A DNA stretch of 34,055 nucleotides from CAIPBY01 sp041671305 (GTDB lineage Bacteria; Patescibacteriota; Patescibacteriia; 2-01-FULL-39-33), in contig JBAZBX010000008.1 in the NCBI GenBank assembly GCA_041671305.1, positions 1-34,055 on the forward strand. Direction: 5' to 3'. Position numbers and translations under genes: made by a program. Shown in pieces: positions 13,888 to 22,408 of this stretch. The notes beneath the pieces were generated by a model. It was not told the DNA's origin, searched no databases, and saw only the letters and a program-made list of their open reading frames with translations. Positions within the stretch are counted from its first letter, which is position 1. The number at the start of each line of letters is the position of its first letter.

Positions 13888-15339
13888 GTTTATGGAAGCC
13901 CTGATTTTGCTTTTGGCCATTGAGGTTTTGACTATATCCATCCAATCAGGATTTGGACCTTTGCGGTTTTTGTCGGTAATAATTTCCACCATATCGCCAC
14001 TCTTGAGAGTATGAGAAAGATTTACCATTTGGTTGTTGACTCTGGCGCCTACGCATTTATCGCCCAGTGAGCTATGGACGTGATAGGCAAAATCAATCGC
14101 GGTAGATTCTTCGGGGAGCTCAATCACATCTCCTCGGGGAGTGAAAACGTATATACGATTTTGGAAGACATCAAATTTGATCGTTTTGAGAAATTGATCG
14201 TTATCTTTGATTTGTTGCTGCCATTTCATAAGCTCCTCCAGCCATCTGAGATTTTGTTTGGAAATTTTTTCATGTCCTTGTTGTTTATAATGCCAGTGGG
14301 CGGCGATGCCATATTCGGCCTCTTCGTGCATTTGCTTGGTTCTGATTTGAAATTCCAAAATTTCCCCCTGATCAGTAAATACCGTGGTATGTAAAGATTG
14401 ATAACCGTTTGGTTTCGGCTGAGCAATGTAGTCTTTTATTTTGCCCGGCAAGGGGCGATACATATTATGAATAACTCCCAAAGCGGCGTAACAGTCAGCG
14501 ACCGTGTCCACGATTATTCTCAGAGCCAACAAATCATAGACCCTGGATATATCCATATTTATGTGAGGCCGTAGCAGTTTCTTGTATAGGCTGTATAGAT
14601 GTTTGGTGCGTCCTTGCACGGATATACCCCCCAGGGGTATGTTATTTTTGGATAATTTTTCAATTACATCATCTTTTACTTTTTCTAAATATTTTTCTTT
14701 GGCTTCGTATTCTTTGGGAATAGTTCTCATCATCCAGGCATAGTCCTCCGGATAGACAAAAGGAAATGATAAGTCTTCCAGTTCTCCTTTCATCTTGCCC
14801 ATTCCTAATCTGTCGGCAATAGGAGCATAAATTTCCAAAGTTTCTTTGGCAATACGTATTCTTTTTTCCGGAGGTAGAAAATCAAGAGTTTTGAGGTTGT
14901 GTTTCCTATCTGCAAATTTGATAAGTATTACTCTGATGTCACTGCTCATAGCCACAAACATTTTACGCAAGTTTTCGGCATAACGTTCAAAACCGCGATA
15001 TTTTATTTTGCCCAGTTTAGTAATGCCTTCTACCAGGGTGGCTATCTCAACCCCGAAGTTTTTTTCTATTTCGGCTAATGTCCTGTTGGTGTCTTCTGGA
15101 ACGTCGTGAAGCAATCCGGCGATAATAGTACTCATATCTAATTTTATCTCCGCTAACTTTGTGGCCACAGAGAGAGGATGCATGATATATGGTTCTCCTG
15201 AAGCCCTAGTCTGACCTTCGTGGGCGTTATTGGCAAATTCAAAGGCTAATTTAAGCATATCCAGATCCTGCTCAGGCTGAGTTTGCTGGATTATCTTGAC
15301 TAATTCGTCAAATTTTTGTTGTATCGGAGAATTATCCAT
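13867..15339 (-). CDS. Short Rel/SpoT-family (p)ppGpp synthetase/hydrolase
   Basis: A 490-aa protein. The hydrolase HD domain has HEGQTRASGEPYIMHP (residues 40-55), GLLHDVPED (76-83, HDxxED) and a long helical part. The synthetase domain has YDLLALRIIVD, KIKDYIAQPKPNGYQSLHT and the EEAEYGIAAHWHYK end, at about 260-355. A TGS domain (IYVFTPRGDVIELPEESTAIDFAYHVHS) follows at about 395-455, after which the protein stops. Full Rel/SpoT proteins add helical, zinc-finger and ACT domains, absent here, so ribosome-dependent control may differ. Both catalytic domains look intact. It is a single gene, convergent with parB. Confidence 0.93.
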   Translation of the reverse strand: MDNSPIQQKFDELVKIIQQTQPEQDLDMLKLAFEFANNAHEGQTRASGEPYIMHPLSVATKLAEIKLDMSTIIAGLLHDVPEDTNRTLAEIEKNFGVEIATLVEGITKLGKIKYRGFERYAENLRKMFVAMSSDIRVILIKFADRKHNLKTLDFLPPEKRIRIAKETLEIYAPIADRLGMGKMKGELEDLSFPFVYPEDYAWMMRTIPKEYEAKEKYLEKVKDDVIEKLSKNNIPLGGISVQGRTKHLYSLYKKLLRPHINMDISRVYDLLALRIIVDTVADCYAALGVIHNMYRPLPGKIKDYIAQPKPNGYQSLHTTVFTDQGEILEFQIRTKQMHEEAEYGIAAHWHYKQQGHEKISKQNLRWLEELMKWQQQIKDNDQFLKTIKFDVFQNRIYVFTPRGDVIELPEESTAIDFAYHVHSSLGDKCVGARVNNQMVNLSHTLKSGDMVEIITDKNRKGPNPDWMDIVKTSMAKSKIRASINKKDKTL

Positions 15340-15391
15340 ATAGGAAGTATTATAGAATAAAGAGCGGTTTTAGGCAAAGGAATAAGGGGGA

Positions 15392-15420
15392 TTGCCAGGA
15401 TTGATATTATTTGCTAAGCT
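15392..15420 (+). promoter_or_regulatory. Probable promoter of the 15471-15665 unit
   Basis: TTGCCA (15392-15397), 17 bases and TAAGCT (15415-15420). The -35 is good and the -10 is weak. It would give a leader of about 45 bases before ATG at 15471. Confidence 0.45.
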
Positions 15421-15470
15421 TTTGGAAGCTATCGCCAACAAAGAACACAGAACATATAGGAGAGACGTCC

Positions 15471-15665
15471 ATGCCATCGTACTTTCACAAGATTTGTCCA
15501 GAATCGGGTTGCAGATTTGAGGTATTTGTTTTGGATGATGGCGAACACCATTCGCTATTGCCTCGCATCTGTCCGTGTTGCCCCACCTCGGTGGAATTGA
15601 CCGAGTTGGAGCCGACTGAAAGTCGGGTTTTTATCAATGGGCTTGTTACCAGGCCTATTTTGTGA
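15471..15665 (+). CDS. 64-aa Cys-rich orphan, zinc-ribbon-like
   Basis: ATG at 15471 is chosen because AGGAGAG at 15458-15464 lies at ideal spacing; an earlier in-frame start at 15411 lacks a site. The 64-aa product has two Cys pairs, CPESGC (about residues 9-14) and CPCC (about 34-37), which could hold a zinc ion, separated by a FEVFVLDDGEHHS strand. No named family is recognised. Like the 1669-2118 gene it is richer in G+C than its neighbours, has a Shine-Dalgarno site and is enclosed by its own promoter and terminator. Confidence 0.65.
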   Translation: MPSYFHKICPESGCRFEVFVLDDGEHHSLLPRICPCCPTSVELTELEPTESRVFINGLVTRPIL

Positions 15666-15699
15666 GTCACGCGATCCGCATCCGCATCGTGTGGCTTGG

Positions 15700-15732
15700 G
15701 AGAGTTGCCCTTGGACTCTCTCTTTTTATTTT
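15700..15732 (+). terminator. Terminator of the 15471-15665 unit
   Basis: GAGAGT (15700-15705) pairs with ACTCTC (15715-15720) and is followed by TCTTTTTATTTTA. An imperfect hairpin built from CACGCGAT and ATCGTGTG lies just before it at about 15669-15692. Confidence 0.75.
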
Positions 15733-15755
15733 ATAAAATTTTTGATAGATAAATT

Positions 15756-15784
15756 TTGTCGTAATTAAGTTAATGTGATATAAT
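15756..15784 (+). promoter_or_regulatory. Promoter of the 709-aa surface protein gene
   Basis: TTGTCG (15756-15761), 17 bases and TATAAT (15779-15784), with TG two bases upstream of the -10. The start codon is 60 bases further on. Confidence 0.7.
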
Positions 15785-15843
15785 TATATTAACAAATTTA
15801 AATAATTATTAATTCACAAAAATTAAAATCTAAATTAAAAAGT

Positions 15844-17973
15844 ATGCCTGTCAAAAACACAAAGGCAACCTCATCGGTTAGCGCGAGAAAACCCTCGGCT
15901 TTACCTTTAAGACCGAGACTTCTGCCATCTCGTCCATTACAAGTAGAGACGCAAACGTCCGTTTCTACTACTCCCGCCATCGCTCTGGCCGCATTGATGA
16001 TTTGCGCCGTTTTGGTCGGCGTGGCCTTCATTACAAATTTTATGGCTGCCAGTTCAATTTGGAAACTTGATGGCGCTAAGTTCGGTTATGAAATCCATGA
16101 TTTTTCCGGTATTGGCGATTACGGTACAATTTATAATTTATCTGATAGTGATGCAGAACAAAAAGTTTGTTTTGAAAGGGCAAAAAGAGGCTTGGGGGCA
16201 TATACTAGCGCACCTATAGTTATAGTCAATCCTTTGTCATCTGCTGGTCCTAATCCAGCTCAGCCTTACGTGTATAGTATTAACTCTAGCTGTTTTAAAA
16301 TAAAATCACAGGCTTGGAACGGACAGGAACGCCATAGTAAAAAAGAATCAGTCAGTTTCTTGGTTATTCCAGAAGGCGGCTATACTAAAGAAGGATTAAA
16401 TATTAAAGCCGGATTTGTTGGGACTGTAACTAGCACTTGGCAAGGTATAACTGGCTTAAATCCTGCTCAAGATAAAGTCGTTTTTACTCAAGCTCAAGAT
16501 AATTTGCAGGGAGGTTTGTTGCAAGTTGAAAGAATCAGGAAAATTCAGCCAATTCCTGCAACTCCTGTTAAAACCGAAATTACTAATGCTAATCCAACTT
16601 TGAAATCCAATGGTCAAGAAGATTTGAATTCAAACTTCTGCGTTGATGGAGATAACGGCAAGGCGCCATTTGACTCGGCGGCTATCATGGTCACGAGAAG
16701 TATTATCGGCAGTGATTCATGTCAGGGAAACATATTGAAGGAAAAGTTCTGCGTGAAGGATTCCTCTGGCAAATATTCCATCGGAACAGAAGATGTTTTA
16801 TGCCCAGGCGGTTGCCAATATGGCGCTTGCGTTAATAATAGTCCTTATGTCTGGCAAGTCAGTACGCAAAGAGAAAAACAACGGGTTAAGTATTCCGCTC
16901 CCAAAAGAATAGGGTATATTTCCTTTGCTTGGGCGGGAGGAGATTCCTCTTTTAATGGCGTGGTGGGTGGCAGCCAGATAGAAATTGGCAATTTGACTGC
17001 TGGCAACATTTGGAGAACTAAAGGCTTTATTTCAATATTTGATTCCTCTCCATCTTTGCTGGCCGATATGAATAGCGCCAATGAAGCGGATAGTGCCGGC
17101 CTAAGAAGTATATTAAGTAGTAATAGTTTTTCTATTAAGGTGGAAGAAGAAACAGCTAACGCCACTCATAGATCGGAAAATATTGTTTATCTGGCAATTG
17201 GAAAGCCGGAGAAAATACCGACTTGCACAGATTCTGATTTTAATTCCAGTACCGGAGAGAGCGACCCCTTTATAAAAGGCACCGTAAATGGTATGAGAAT
17301 TGATGGTCAAGTTGTGAGTATGACTGATTTTTGCACGAAGGATAATATCTGGCCGAGCTCTTCTTCTACGCCAACCGGGCCTTTTGTGGCTGAATGGTAT
17401 TGCAAAGACGGACTAGTCAATCAAGTTTTGGTTGGTTGTGATAATAGCTGTATGGATGGCGCTTGTTTGAAGGCGGCGGACGATTCTCCCATAGTAGATC
17501 TACTTCCTACGACTGCTCAATTGACATCGGGGAAAATAAATATAGCCGAGATACAAATTATTAATAAAGGTCACGATATTTTGATCCATAAGATACCTTT
17601 GTCATTGACGTATTCCAATGGTGTCAAACTAAGTAGCGCCTCAAACAGTATAATTATCAAAAAAAATAACAAAACTAAGATTAGTAGTATTAATTCCCCC
17701 CTTAGTTTATCAACTGGCAGTAATGGAGAATCTTTAGCTTCTGGTACCGCATTTCTTGCCAATAATTTATTAGTCAAAAAGAATGAAACTATAAGTTTGT
17801 CTGTTTATGTTGATGTCGCAAGCATTGCTCCTGGAACCACTGAATTCCTAAAGGTATCAATGTGTCCGGAAGGAAAATTTGAATGGAGTGATAAAACAAC
17901 GGGTAAATATAATTTAACTGATTCAGCTATAAATAATTTTACGTCTTGTATGCCAGTAGGTCTTTTCAAATAA
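15844..17973 (+). CDS. Membrane-anchored surface protein with repeated Cys modules
   Basis: A 709-aa protein. A polar, Ser/Pro/Arg-rich 40-residue start precedes one membrane helix at about residues 44-66 (PAIALAALMICAVLVGVAFI); the rest is probably outside the cell. Two similar Cys modules follow at about 266-330 and 460-542. Each has a C-x-D start, a long spacer, an F/Y-C, then V-x-C-x3-C-x3-AC, as in CPGGCQYGAC and CDNSCMDGAC. The final 140 residues are beta-type, with ATAQLTSGKINIAEIQIIN. The function is unknown; adhesion or envelope structure is a guess. It is transcribed alone and closed by a very strong terminator. Confidence 0.8.
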   Translation: MPVKNTKATSSVSARKPSALPLRPRLLPSRPLQVETQTSVSTTPAIALAALMICAVLVGVAFITNFMAASSIWKLDGAKFGYEIHDFSGIGDYGTIYNLSDSDAEQKVCFERAKRGLGAYTSAPIVIVNPLSSAGPNPAQPYVYSINSSCFKIKSQAWNGQERHSKKESVSFLVIPEGGYTKEGLNIKAGFVGTVTSTWQGITGLNPAQDKVVFTQAQDNLQGGLLQVERIRKIQPIPATPVKTEITNANPTLKSNGQEDLNSNFCVDGDNGKAPFDSAAIMVTRSIIGSDSCQGNILKEKFCVKDSSGKYSIGTEDVLCPGGCQYGACVNNSPYVWQVSTQREKQRVKYSAPKRIGYISFAWAGGDSSFNGVVGGSQIEIGNLTAGNIWRTKGFISIFDSSPSLLADMNSANEADSAGLRSILSSNSFSIKVEEETANATHRSENIVYLAIGKPEKIPTCTDSDFNSSTGESDPFIKGTVNGMRIDGQVVSMTDFCTKDNIWPSSSSTPTGPFVAEWYCKDGLVNQVLVGCDNSCMDGACLKAADDSPIVDLLPTTAQLTSGKINIAEIQIINKGHDILIHKIPLSLTYSNGVKLSSASNSIIIKKNNKTKISSINSPLSLSTGSNGESLASGTAFLANNLLVKKNETISLSVYVDVASIAPGTTEFLKVSMCPEGKFEWSDKTTGKYNLTDSAINNFTSCMPVGLFK

Positions 17974-17994
17974 AAGCGTAATAATTGATTATCC

Positions 17995-18032
17995 AAAAAC
18001 CTCCCTAGGCGTTGTTCCTAGGGAGGTTTTTT
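17995..18032. terminator. Strong bidirectional terminator
   Basis: AAAAACCTCCCTAGG (17995-18009) and CCTAGGGAGGTTTTT (18017-18031) form a perfect 15-bp stem with a CGTTGTT loop. It ends both the surface-protein gene (+) and the dprA-topA operon (-). Confidence 0.93.
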
Positions 18033-18041
18033 ATGGCTAGC

Positions 18042-20216
18042 CTATTTAAGTTTATGTGGATTATGATTGGGGCAATTCTTATCGCTACATCTCTCGGGAA
18101 TTGTTTTGGTGCCTTCCATCATCAGTTTGCTACAGAGAGGACAGAGTTTGCCTGTGGGCTTGGTTTTGATAATGTTTTTGCAATCAGGATAATTGGAACA
18201 GCCATAGAACACGCCAAATCGTCCGCGTTTTTCTATCATAGTGCCTTTTTTGCATTCCGTACACTGCACTCCGGTGTCTGAGGCTTTCTGTCTCTCGGCT
18301 TCAGCGGCTTCGTCCTTTTTGATATATTTACACTTAGGATAATTGGAACAAGCAATGAATTTTCCGTATTTGCCTTCGCGTTCAATAAGTTTGCCTTTCC
18401 CGCATTTGGGGCAAATTTCTCCCGTGTCTTTGGGACCTTCTAGAACCTTGCCTTCCATAGTGAAGGCGCCCTGGCAGTCAGGAAATTTGGAGCAGGAATA
18501 AAACTTTCCGCTTCGTCCAAGTTTGATAATCATAGAAGCTCCGCAAAGAGGACACTTCATATTTTCTGGCGCCGGCCCCAAGTCAGTTATTTTGGGGATA
18601 GATTTTTTACTTTGAATTTCCTTGTGAAATGGTCCGTAAAAATCTTTCAAAGTTTTGAGGTAAGTTCTTTTGCCCAAGGCAATGTCATCCAGTTCGTCTT
18701 CCAACTCGGCTGTGTAAGTGTCAGAAATGTATTCTCCAAAATTTTGCGACAAGAAATCACTCACCACTTCGCCGACTTCTGTGGCTCCGAGCGCTTTGTT
18801 TTCTTTGACCGCATAGCCTCTGTCTTGAATGGTTTTGATAATGCTGGCATAAGTTGAAGGACGACCAATACCTCTTTTTTCTAATTCTTTGACTAGGCCT
18901 GCTTCGGAATATCTATTGGGTGGAGTAGTTTGTTTTCCCTCAGATTCAATATTTAATAAATCAAGTTTTTCACCTTTTTTAATTTCCGGTAATTCTTTTT
19001 CTTCACCACGAGACCTGGGATCAGCTTTGAGCCAGCCTTCAAAAAGTATGCGTGAGCCGTCAGCTGTGAAATCCGGCAGATTATCGGCGGAAGCAACGAT
19101 TTTTGTCTTGAGCATCTTGGCATCTGCCATTTGACAAGCGACTGTGCGTTGCCAGATTAACTGATAGAGTTTTTTTTCTTGCACAGAAGATCCGGCATCA
19201 AGTTTGGTGGCGTGCGTCGGTCGGATAGCCTCATGGGCTTCCTGAGCGTTTTTGCTTTTGGTGGCAAATTTTTGTGGTTTGGAGTACTCTTGGCCGTATT
19301 TGGAAATAACCAAAGTTTTGATTTCACCCGTGGCCTGCTCAGATAAATTAGTTGAGTCAGTACGCATATAAGTAATGTGCCCGGCTTCATATAGTTTCTG
19401 CGCCAGGCGCATGGTGATGGAAGGGGAATATCCTAAGCGTGAGGAAGCGGCTTGTTGCAAAGTAGAAGTAGTAAATGGAGCCCTAGCTCTTCTACTGCCT
19501 TGGGTTTCTTCAACTTTGGAAGCAAGCCAGCTGGCTTTTTGGGCGTCATCTACGATTTTTTGAGTATCTTCGGCGGTTTTGGGTTCAATACTGCAGTTAA
19601 ATTTAGTTTTGTCACCACGAATAGTTTGAAAATCAGCTTCAATAACAAAATAATCTTCCGGCACGAAAGCCCGGATTTCCTTTTCTTTTTCTACGAGGAT
19701 TCTTAAGGCTGGTGATTGAACGCGTCCAGCGGAAAGTCCGTATCGGACTTTTTGCCAGATCAAACCGCTCAAATCATAACCGAACAGGCGATCCAAAACA
19801 CGCCTGGCTTCCTGTGCCTCTTTGAGGTTTTCATCTATTTGTCTGGGATGCTGGAGCGCTTCTTGAACGGCTTCCTTGGTGATTTCATGGAAGACAATGC
19901 GTTTGGGATGATGCAAGCCGATAGCTTCTTTGATATGCCAGGCTATGGCTTCTCCTTCGCGGTCAGGGTCAGTAGCGAGCAGTACTTCTTCGGCTCCTTT
20001 GGCCATGCTCTTCAATTCGGAAACGATTTTTTCTTTGCCAGGGGAGATTTCATAATGAGGAATAAATCCTCCTTCAATATCAATAGCATTCTTGTTGGAT
20101 TTGGGCAGATCGCGGATATGGCCGACAGACGCTCTGACATCATAAACATTGTCCAAATATTTGGAAATGGTTTTGGCTTTGGCAGGTGACTCTACAATTA
20201 GTAATTTTTTGGCCAT
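18042..20216 (-). CDS. topA: DNA topoisomerase I
   Basis: A 724-aa type IA topoisomerase that relaxes negative supercoils. The N-terminal TOPRIM domain starts KKLLIVESPAKAKTISKYL and includes LLATDPDREGEAIAWHIK. The active-site region GHITYMRTDSTNLS lies near residue 280, with the Tyr after IT as nucleophile, and KRGIGRPSTYASIIKTI is conserved further on. The C-terminus has four Cys4-type zinc fingers (from CPLCGASM at about residue 590 to CPLCSKLMM), of which the last is divergent. It starts two bases after dprA, the dprA-topA order common in bacteria. Confidence 0.97.
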   Translation of the reverse strand: MAKKLLIVESPAKAKTISKYLDNVYDVRASVGHIRDLPKSNKNAIDIEGGFIPHYEISPGKEKIVSELKSMAKGAEEVLLATDPDREGEAIAWHIKEAIGLHHPKRIVFHEITKEAVQEALQHPRQIDENLKEAQEARRVLDRLFGYDLSGLIWQKVRYGLSAGRVQSPALRILVEKEKEIRAFVPEDYFVIEADFQTIRGDKTKFNCSIEPKTAEDTQKIVDDAQKASWLASKVEETQGSRRARAPFTTSTLQQAASSRLGYSPSITMRLAQKLYEAGHITYMRTDSTNLSEQATGEIKTLVISKYGQEYSKPQKFATKSKNAQEAHEAIRPTHATKLDAGSSVQEKKLYQLIWQRTVACQMADAKMLKTKIVASADNLPDFTADGSRILFEGWLKADPRSRGEEKELPEIKKGEKLDLLNIESEGKQTTPPNRYSEAGLVKELEKRGIGRPSTYASIIKTIQDRGYAVKENKALGATEVGEVVSDFLSQNFGEYISDTYTAELEDELDDIALGKRTYLKTLKDFYGPFHKEIQSKKSIPKITDLGPAPENMKCPLCGASMIIKLGRSGKFYSCSKFPDCQGAFTMEGKVLEGPKDTGEICPKCGKGKLIEREGKYGKFIACSNYPKCKYIKKDEAAEAERQKASDTGVQCTECKKGTMIEKRGRFGVFYGCSNYPDCKNIIKTKPTGKLCPLCSKLMMEGTKTIPERCSDKNCPNHNPHKLK

Positions 20217-20218
20217 AG

Positions 20219-21340
20219 TTACTTGATTATTTTAATATAATTTTGAGCGCCCAGGTCTTTGATTAATCCATTTATTTCCATAAGCATTAGTTTGCTGGAA
20301 AGCACATTAATTTTAATTCTACATAATTGGCTGATTTTGTCAATGTGAGTGGGCTCCCTGGATAAGTATTGGAGGATTAATTTTTCTTCTTCAGTTGCAA
20401 TAATTTTACTGTTTTGATCTTCGGCTATCTCGCTAATTTGTTTCAGATTTAATTCTTCCAGGATGTCGGAAGCGTTTGTCACCAGCTTGGCTCCCAGCTT
20501 GATAATATTGTTGGTTCCTTCTGAGGTGGAACTAAAAATATTTCCCGGTACAGCAAAGACATCTCGGTTTTGCTCCAAGGCGAATTTTCCGGTGATGAGC
20601 GTTCCAGAGCTTTTGGCCGCTTCAATTATCAGTATGCCAAGCGATAAGCCGGAAATAATTCTGTTGCGTTGTGGAAAAGTTATTTTGGAAGCAGGAAACA
20701 CTGGCGCATATTCAGACAGCAAGCATCCGCCTTTTTCTATAATTTTTTTGGCAAGATTTCTATTGGTTGAGGGGCCGATGTTTCCCCAGTCCAGAGAAGA
20801 TCCGATGACTGCCGCAGTATATCCTTCGGCCTGCAAACAGGATTCATGCGCTATAGCGTCTATGCCCAAAGCTAAGCCGGAAATAATAGTAATGCTTTGT
20901 CTGGCTAGAGCAGAAACTATTTCCTCGCAAGCTTGCTGGCCATACGAAGAATTCTTGCGAGCGCCTACCACGCCCAGGCAAGAGTTATTCAAACAAGAAA
21001 TGTCTCCTCGGTAAAATAGGATGAATGGGGGATTATAAATTTCTTTGAGCAACTTGGGATAATTGTCGTCCATCAAAGTTACAAACTTGATTCCTTCGCT
21101 TTCCAGCTTTTCTATTTCAGCTTCTAGGTTAATTTGGTTTCTGGTGTCAATAATTTTTTGTGCGATTTTTTCTTCTATGCCGGCACTTTGGAAGTCTATA
21201 AGTTTGGCATTCCAGGCCTCTTCAATATTGCCAAAAAAATTACAGATTTTTTGAAATCTGATCGGACCGATAACTTTTACCTTGGCAAAAGCCACGAAAT
21301 ATTTGGCAAAAAGGTTTTCTAAATTAGGCATGTTATTCAT
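20219..21340 (-). CDS. dprA: DNA-processing protein DprA (Smf)
   Basis: A 373-aa protein with the ATG at 21340 (MNNMPNLENLF) preferred; ATG at 21331 is also possible. A GTG start at 21409 would run through the promoter of the divergent RNA unit and is rejected. An N-terminal SAM/helix-hairpin region is followed by the Rossmann-like DprA fold with LGVVGARKNSSYG, TIISGLALGIDAIAHE, the SEYAPVFPASKITFPQRNRIISGLS stretch and AAKSSGTLITGKFALEQNRDVFAVPG; a small winged-helix end follows. DprA binds single-stranded DNA and loads RecA during natural transformation, so the cell may take up DNA. Confidence 0.95.
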   Translation of the reverse strand: MNNMPNLENLFAKYFVAFAKVKVIGPIRFQKICNFFGNIEEAWNAKLIDFQSAGIEEKIAQKIIDTRNQINLEAEIEKLESEGIKFVTLMDDNYPKLLKEIYNPPFILFYRGDISCLNNSCLGVVGARKNSSYGQQACEEIVSALARQSITIISGLALGIDAIAHESCLQAEGYTAAVIGSSLDWGNIGPSTNRNLAKKIIEKGGCLLSEYAPVFPASKITFPQRNRIISGLSLGILIIEAAKSSGTLITGKFALEQNRDVFAVPGNIFSSTSEGTNNIIKLGAKLVTNASDILEELNLKQISEIAEDQNSKIIATEEEKLILQYLSREPTHIDKISQLCRIKINVLSSKLMLMEINGLIKDLGAQNYIKIIK

Positions 21341-21355
21341 TAAAATTAATGACCA

Positions 21356-21384
21356 TTGACATTGTTGTGGCAATATGTTAGAAT
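21356..21384 (+). promoter_or_regulatory. Consensus sigma70 promoter of the structured RNA
   Basis: TTGACA (21356-21361), exactly 17 bases and TAGAAT (21379-21384): a perfect -35 and a five-of-six -10. Start of transcription is expected near 21391. It faces away from dprA. Confidence 0.8.
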
Positions 21385-21390
21385 GTTTTT

Positions 21391-21809
21391 TGTGATATAT
21401 AAAAGACACTTTTCTGCCTGTCAGCGATGGGGAATTGCTTCCCTCCTAGCGGTTCTTCGTCTAATTCATGGCTAGTCCCTTTTGGGATAAACCATGAGCT
21501 GGCCGGTAGCTATGTGTCTTGTATGTAAGTTCATTCAGCGGCGAAACGAAGAGAGTATTATATGTATTTTACGATGAGTAGTACACACATCATATCTTTC
21601 ACCATCATAATCGCTTCGTCGCTTTCATATTTTGCCCTACATCCCACCACCGTGGTGCAGCATGGTTGACTCTCACCTCCCCCCAAGATTCCATCAGTAG
21701 AGAGTCATCGGTTTAGACCTGTGTGACCCCCCACGCGCACATGCTGCACCACCAAAATTTCCCGGACCCTTTTCGCATCGCGCGAGATAAAGGGTCCGGT
21801 TTTCTTTTT
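21391..21809 (+). ncRNA. Putative structured non-coding RNA with C-rich hairpin loops
   Basis: About 420 bases between a consensus promoter and a strong terminator, without a convincing gene. The 5' part is closed by AAGACAC (21403-21409) with GTGTCTT (21514-21520) and contains GGGAA/TTCCC and CATGG/CCATG hairpins. The 3' part is closed by a perfect 13-bp stem (21652-21664 with 21740-21752). Inside it are TGACTCTC/GAGAGTCA (21667-21674, 21700-21707) with ACCTCCCCCC in its loop, a mini-hairpin GGT/ACC, and TGTGTG/CGCGCA (21720-21725, 21734-21739) with loop ACCCCCCA. C-rich loops recall small RNAs that pair with Shine-Dalgarno sites, but this is inference. It matches none of tmRNA, RNase P, SRP or 6S RNA signatures that I know. 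Confidence 0.6.
21762..21809 (+). terminator. Terminator of the structured RNA
   Basis: CCGGACCCTTT (21762-21772) pairs with AAAGGGTCCGG (21789-21799), followed by TTTTCTTTTT. The T tract overlaps the stop codon of the convergent pth gene by two bases. Confidence 0.92.
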
Positions 21810-22374
21810 AATTAAAAATATTCATAGCGGAAGTAACGGAATCGGTGATTATTTCCAGGCAGGCAGAAGAGGCAAGTCCTGCCATGTTGCTTATAATTTT
21901 TTTATTTGATGCTGGAATTTTTTCCAGAACGTAGTCAGCCGTTTCAATTTTATCCAGCTTGTCAGTTTTGACTCCGATTTTTATTCTGGAAAATTTTTGA
22001 GTGCCAAGTGAGCCAATAATTGATTTTACGCCGTTGTGCCCTCCGGCAGAAGAATCATATGCAATTCTTATTTTGCCCAGCGGAAGATCAATATCATCGT
22101 GGATGACAATTAAATTTTCAGATGACAATTTGAAATAATGGGAAATAAGAGAGACAGCCTCTCCGGACTTGTTCATGAATGTTTGTGGTTTGGCCAGAAT
22201 AACTTTTTCTCTTCCGATTTTACCCACGCTAATTTCTGCTAGGAGTTTGGCTTCTTTTTTGAACTTTTCAAAATTATTGTCTTCTTGTAATTTGTCTAGC
22301 GCCATAAATCCTAGATTGTGCCAGTTATTGGCATAAGCCTTTCCAGGATTGCCCAGTCCGATAATTAATTTCAT
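21808..22374 (-). CDS. pth: Peptidyl-tRNA hydrolase
   Basis: A 188-aa protein of standard Pth length, which cleaves peptidyl-tRNA released from ribosomes. The start MKLIIGLGNPGKAYANNWHNLGFMALD holds the nucleotide-site Asn and catalytic His19. The segment AKPQTFMNKSGEAV has the conserved FMN Asn, and VIHDDIDLPLGKIRI the conserved Asp pair; GGHNGVKSIIGSLGT completes the set. It is a single gene whose stop codon touches the terminator of the opposite RNA unit. Confidence 0.97.
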   Translation of the reverse strand: MKLIIGLGNPGKAYANNWHNLGFMALDKLQEDNNFEKFKKEAKLLAEISVGKIGREKVILAKPQTFMNKSGEAVSLISHYFKLSSENLIVIHDDIDLPLGKIRIAYDSSAGGHNGVKSIIGSLGTQKFSRIKIGVKTDKLDKIETADYVLEKIPASNKKIISNMAGLASSACLEIITDSVTSAMNIFN

Positions 22375-22408
22375 AAAATTTTAAATATTAACAATTTTTG
22401 AATCTCGT

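Noticed and set aside
21562..21669. A 35-aa + strand ORF (MYFTMSSTHIISF...) with a hydrophobic middle inside the structured RNA
   Set aside because: It has only a weak GAGAG upstream, and its 3' end lies in the 13-bp stem of the RNA fold; structure explains the sequence better than coding. A real small membrane peptide cannot be fully excluded.
21652..21710. On the - strand, GGGGGGAGGTG followed by a short ORF (MLHHGGGM)
   Set aside because: Only eight codons, and promoter and terminator both point to + strand transcription; the G-rich run is the complement of the C-rich loop.
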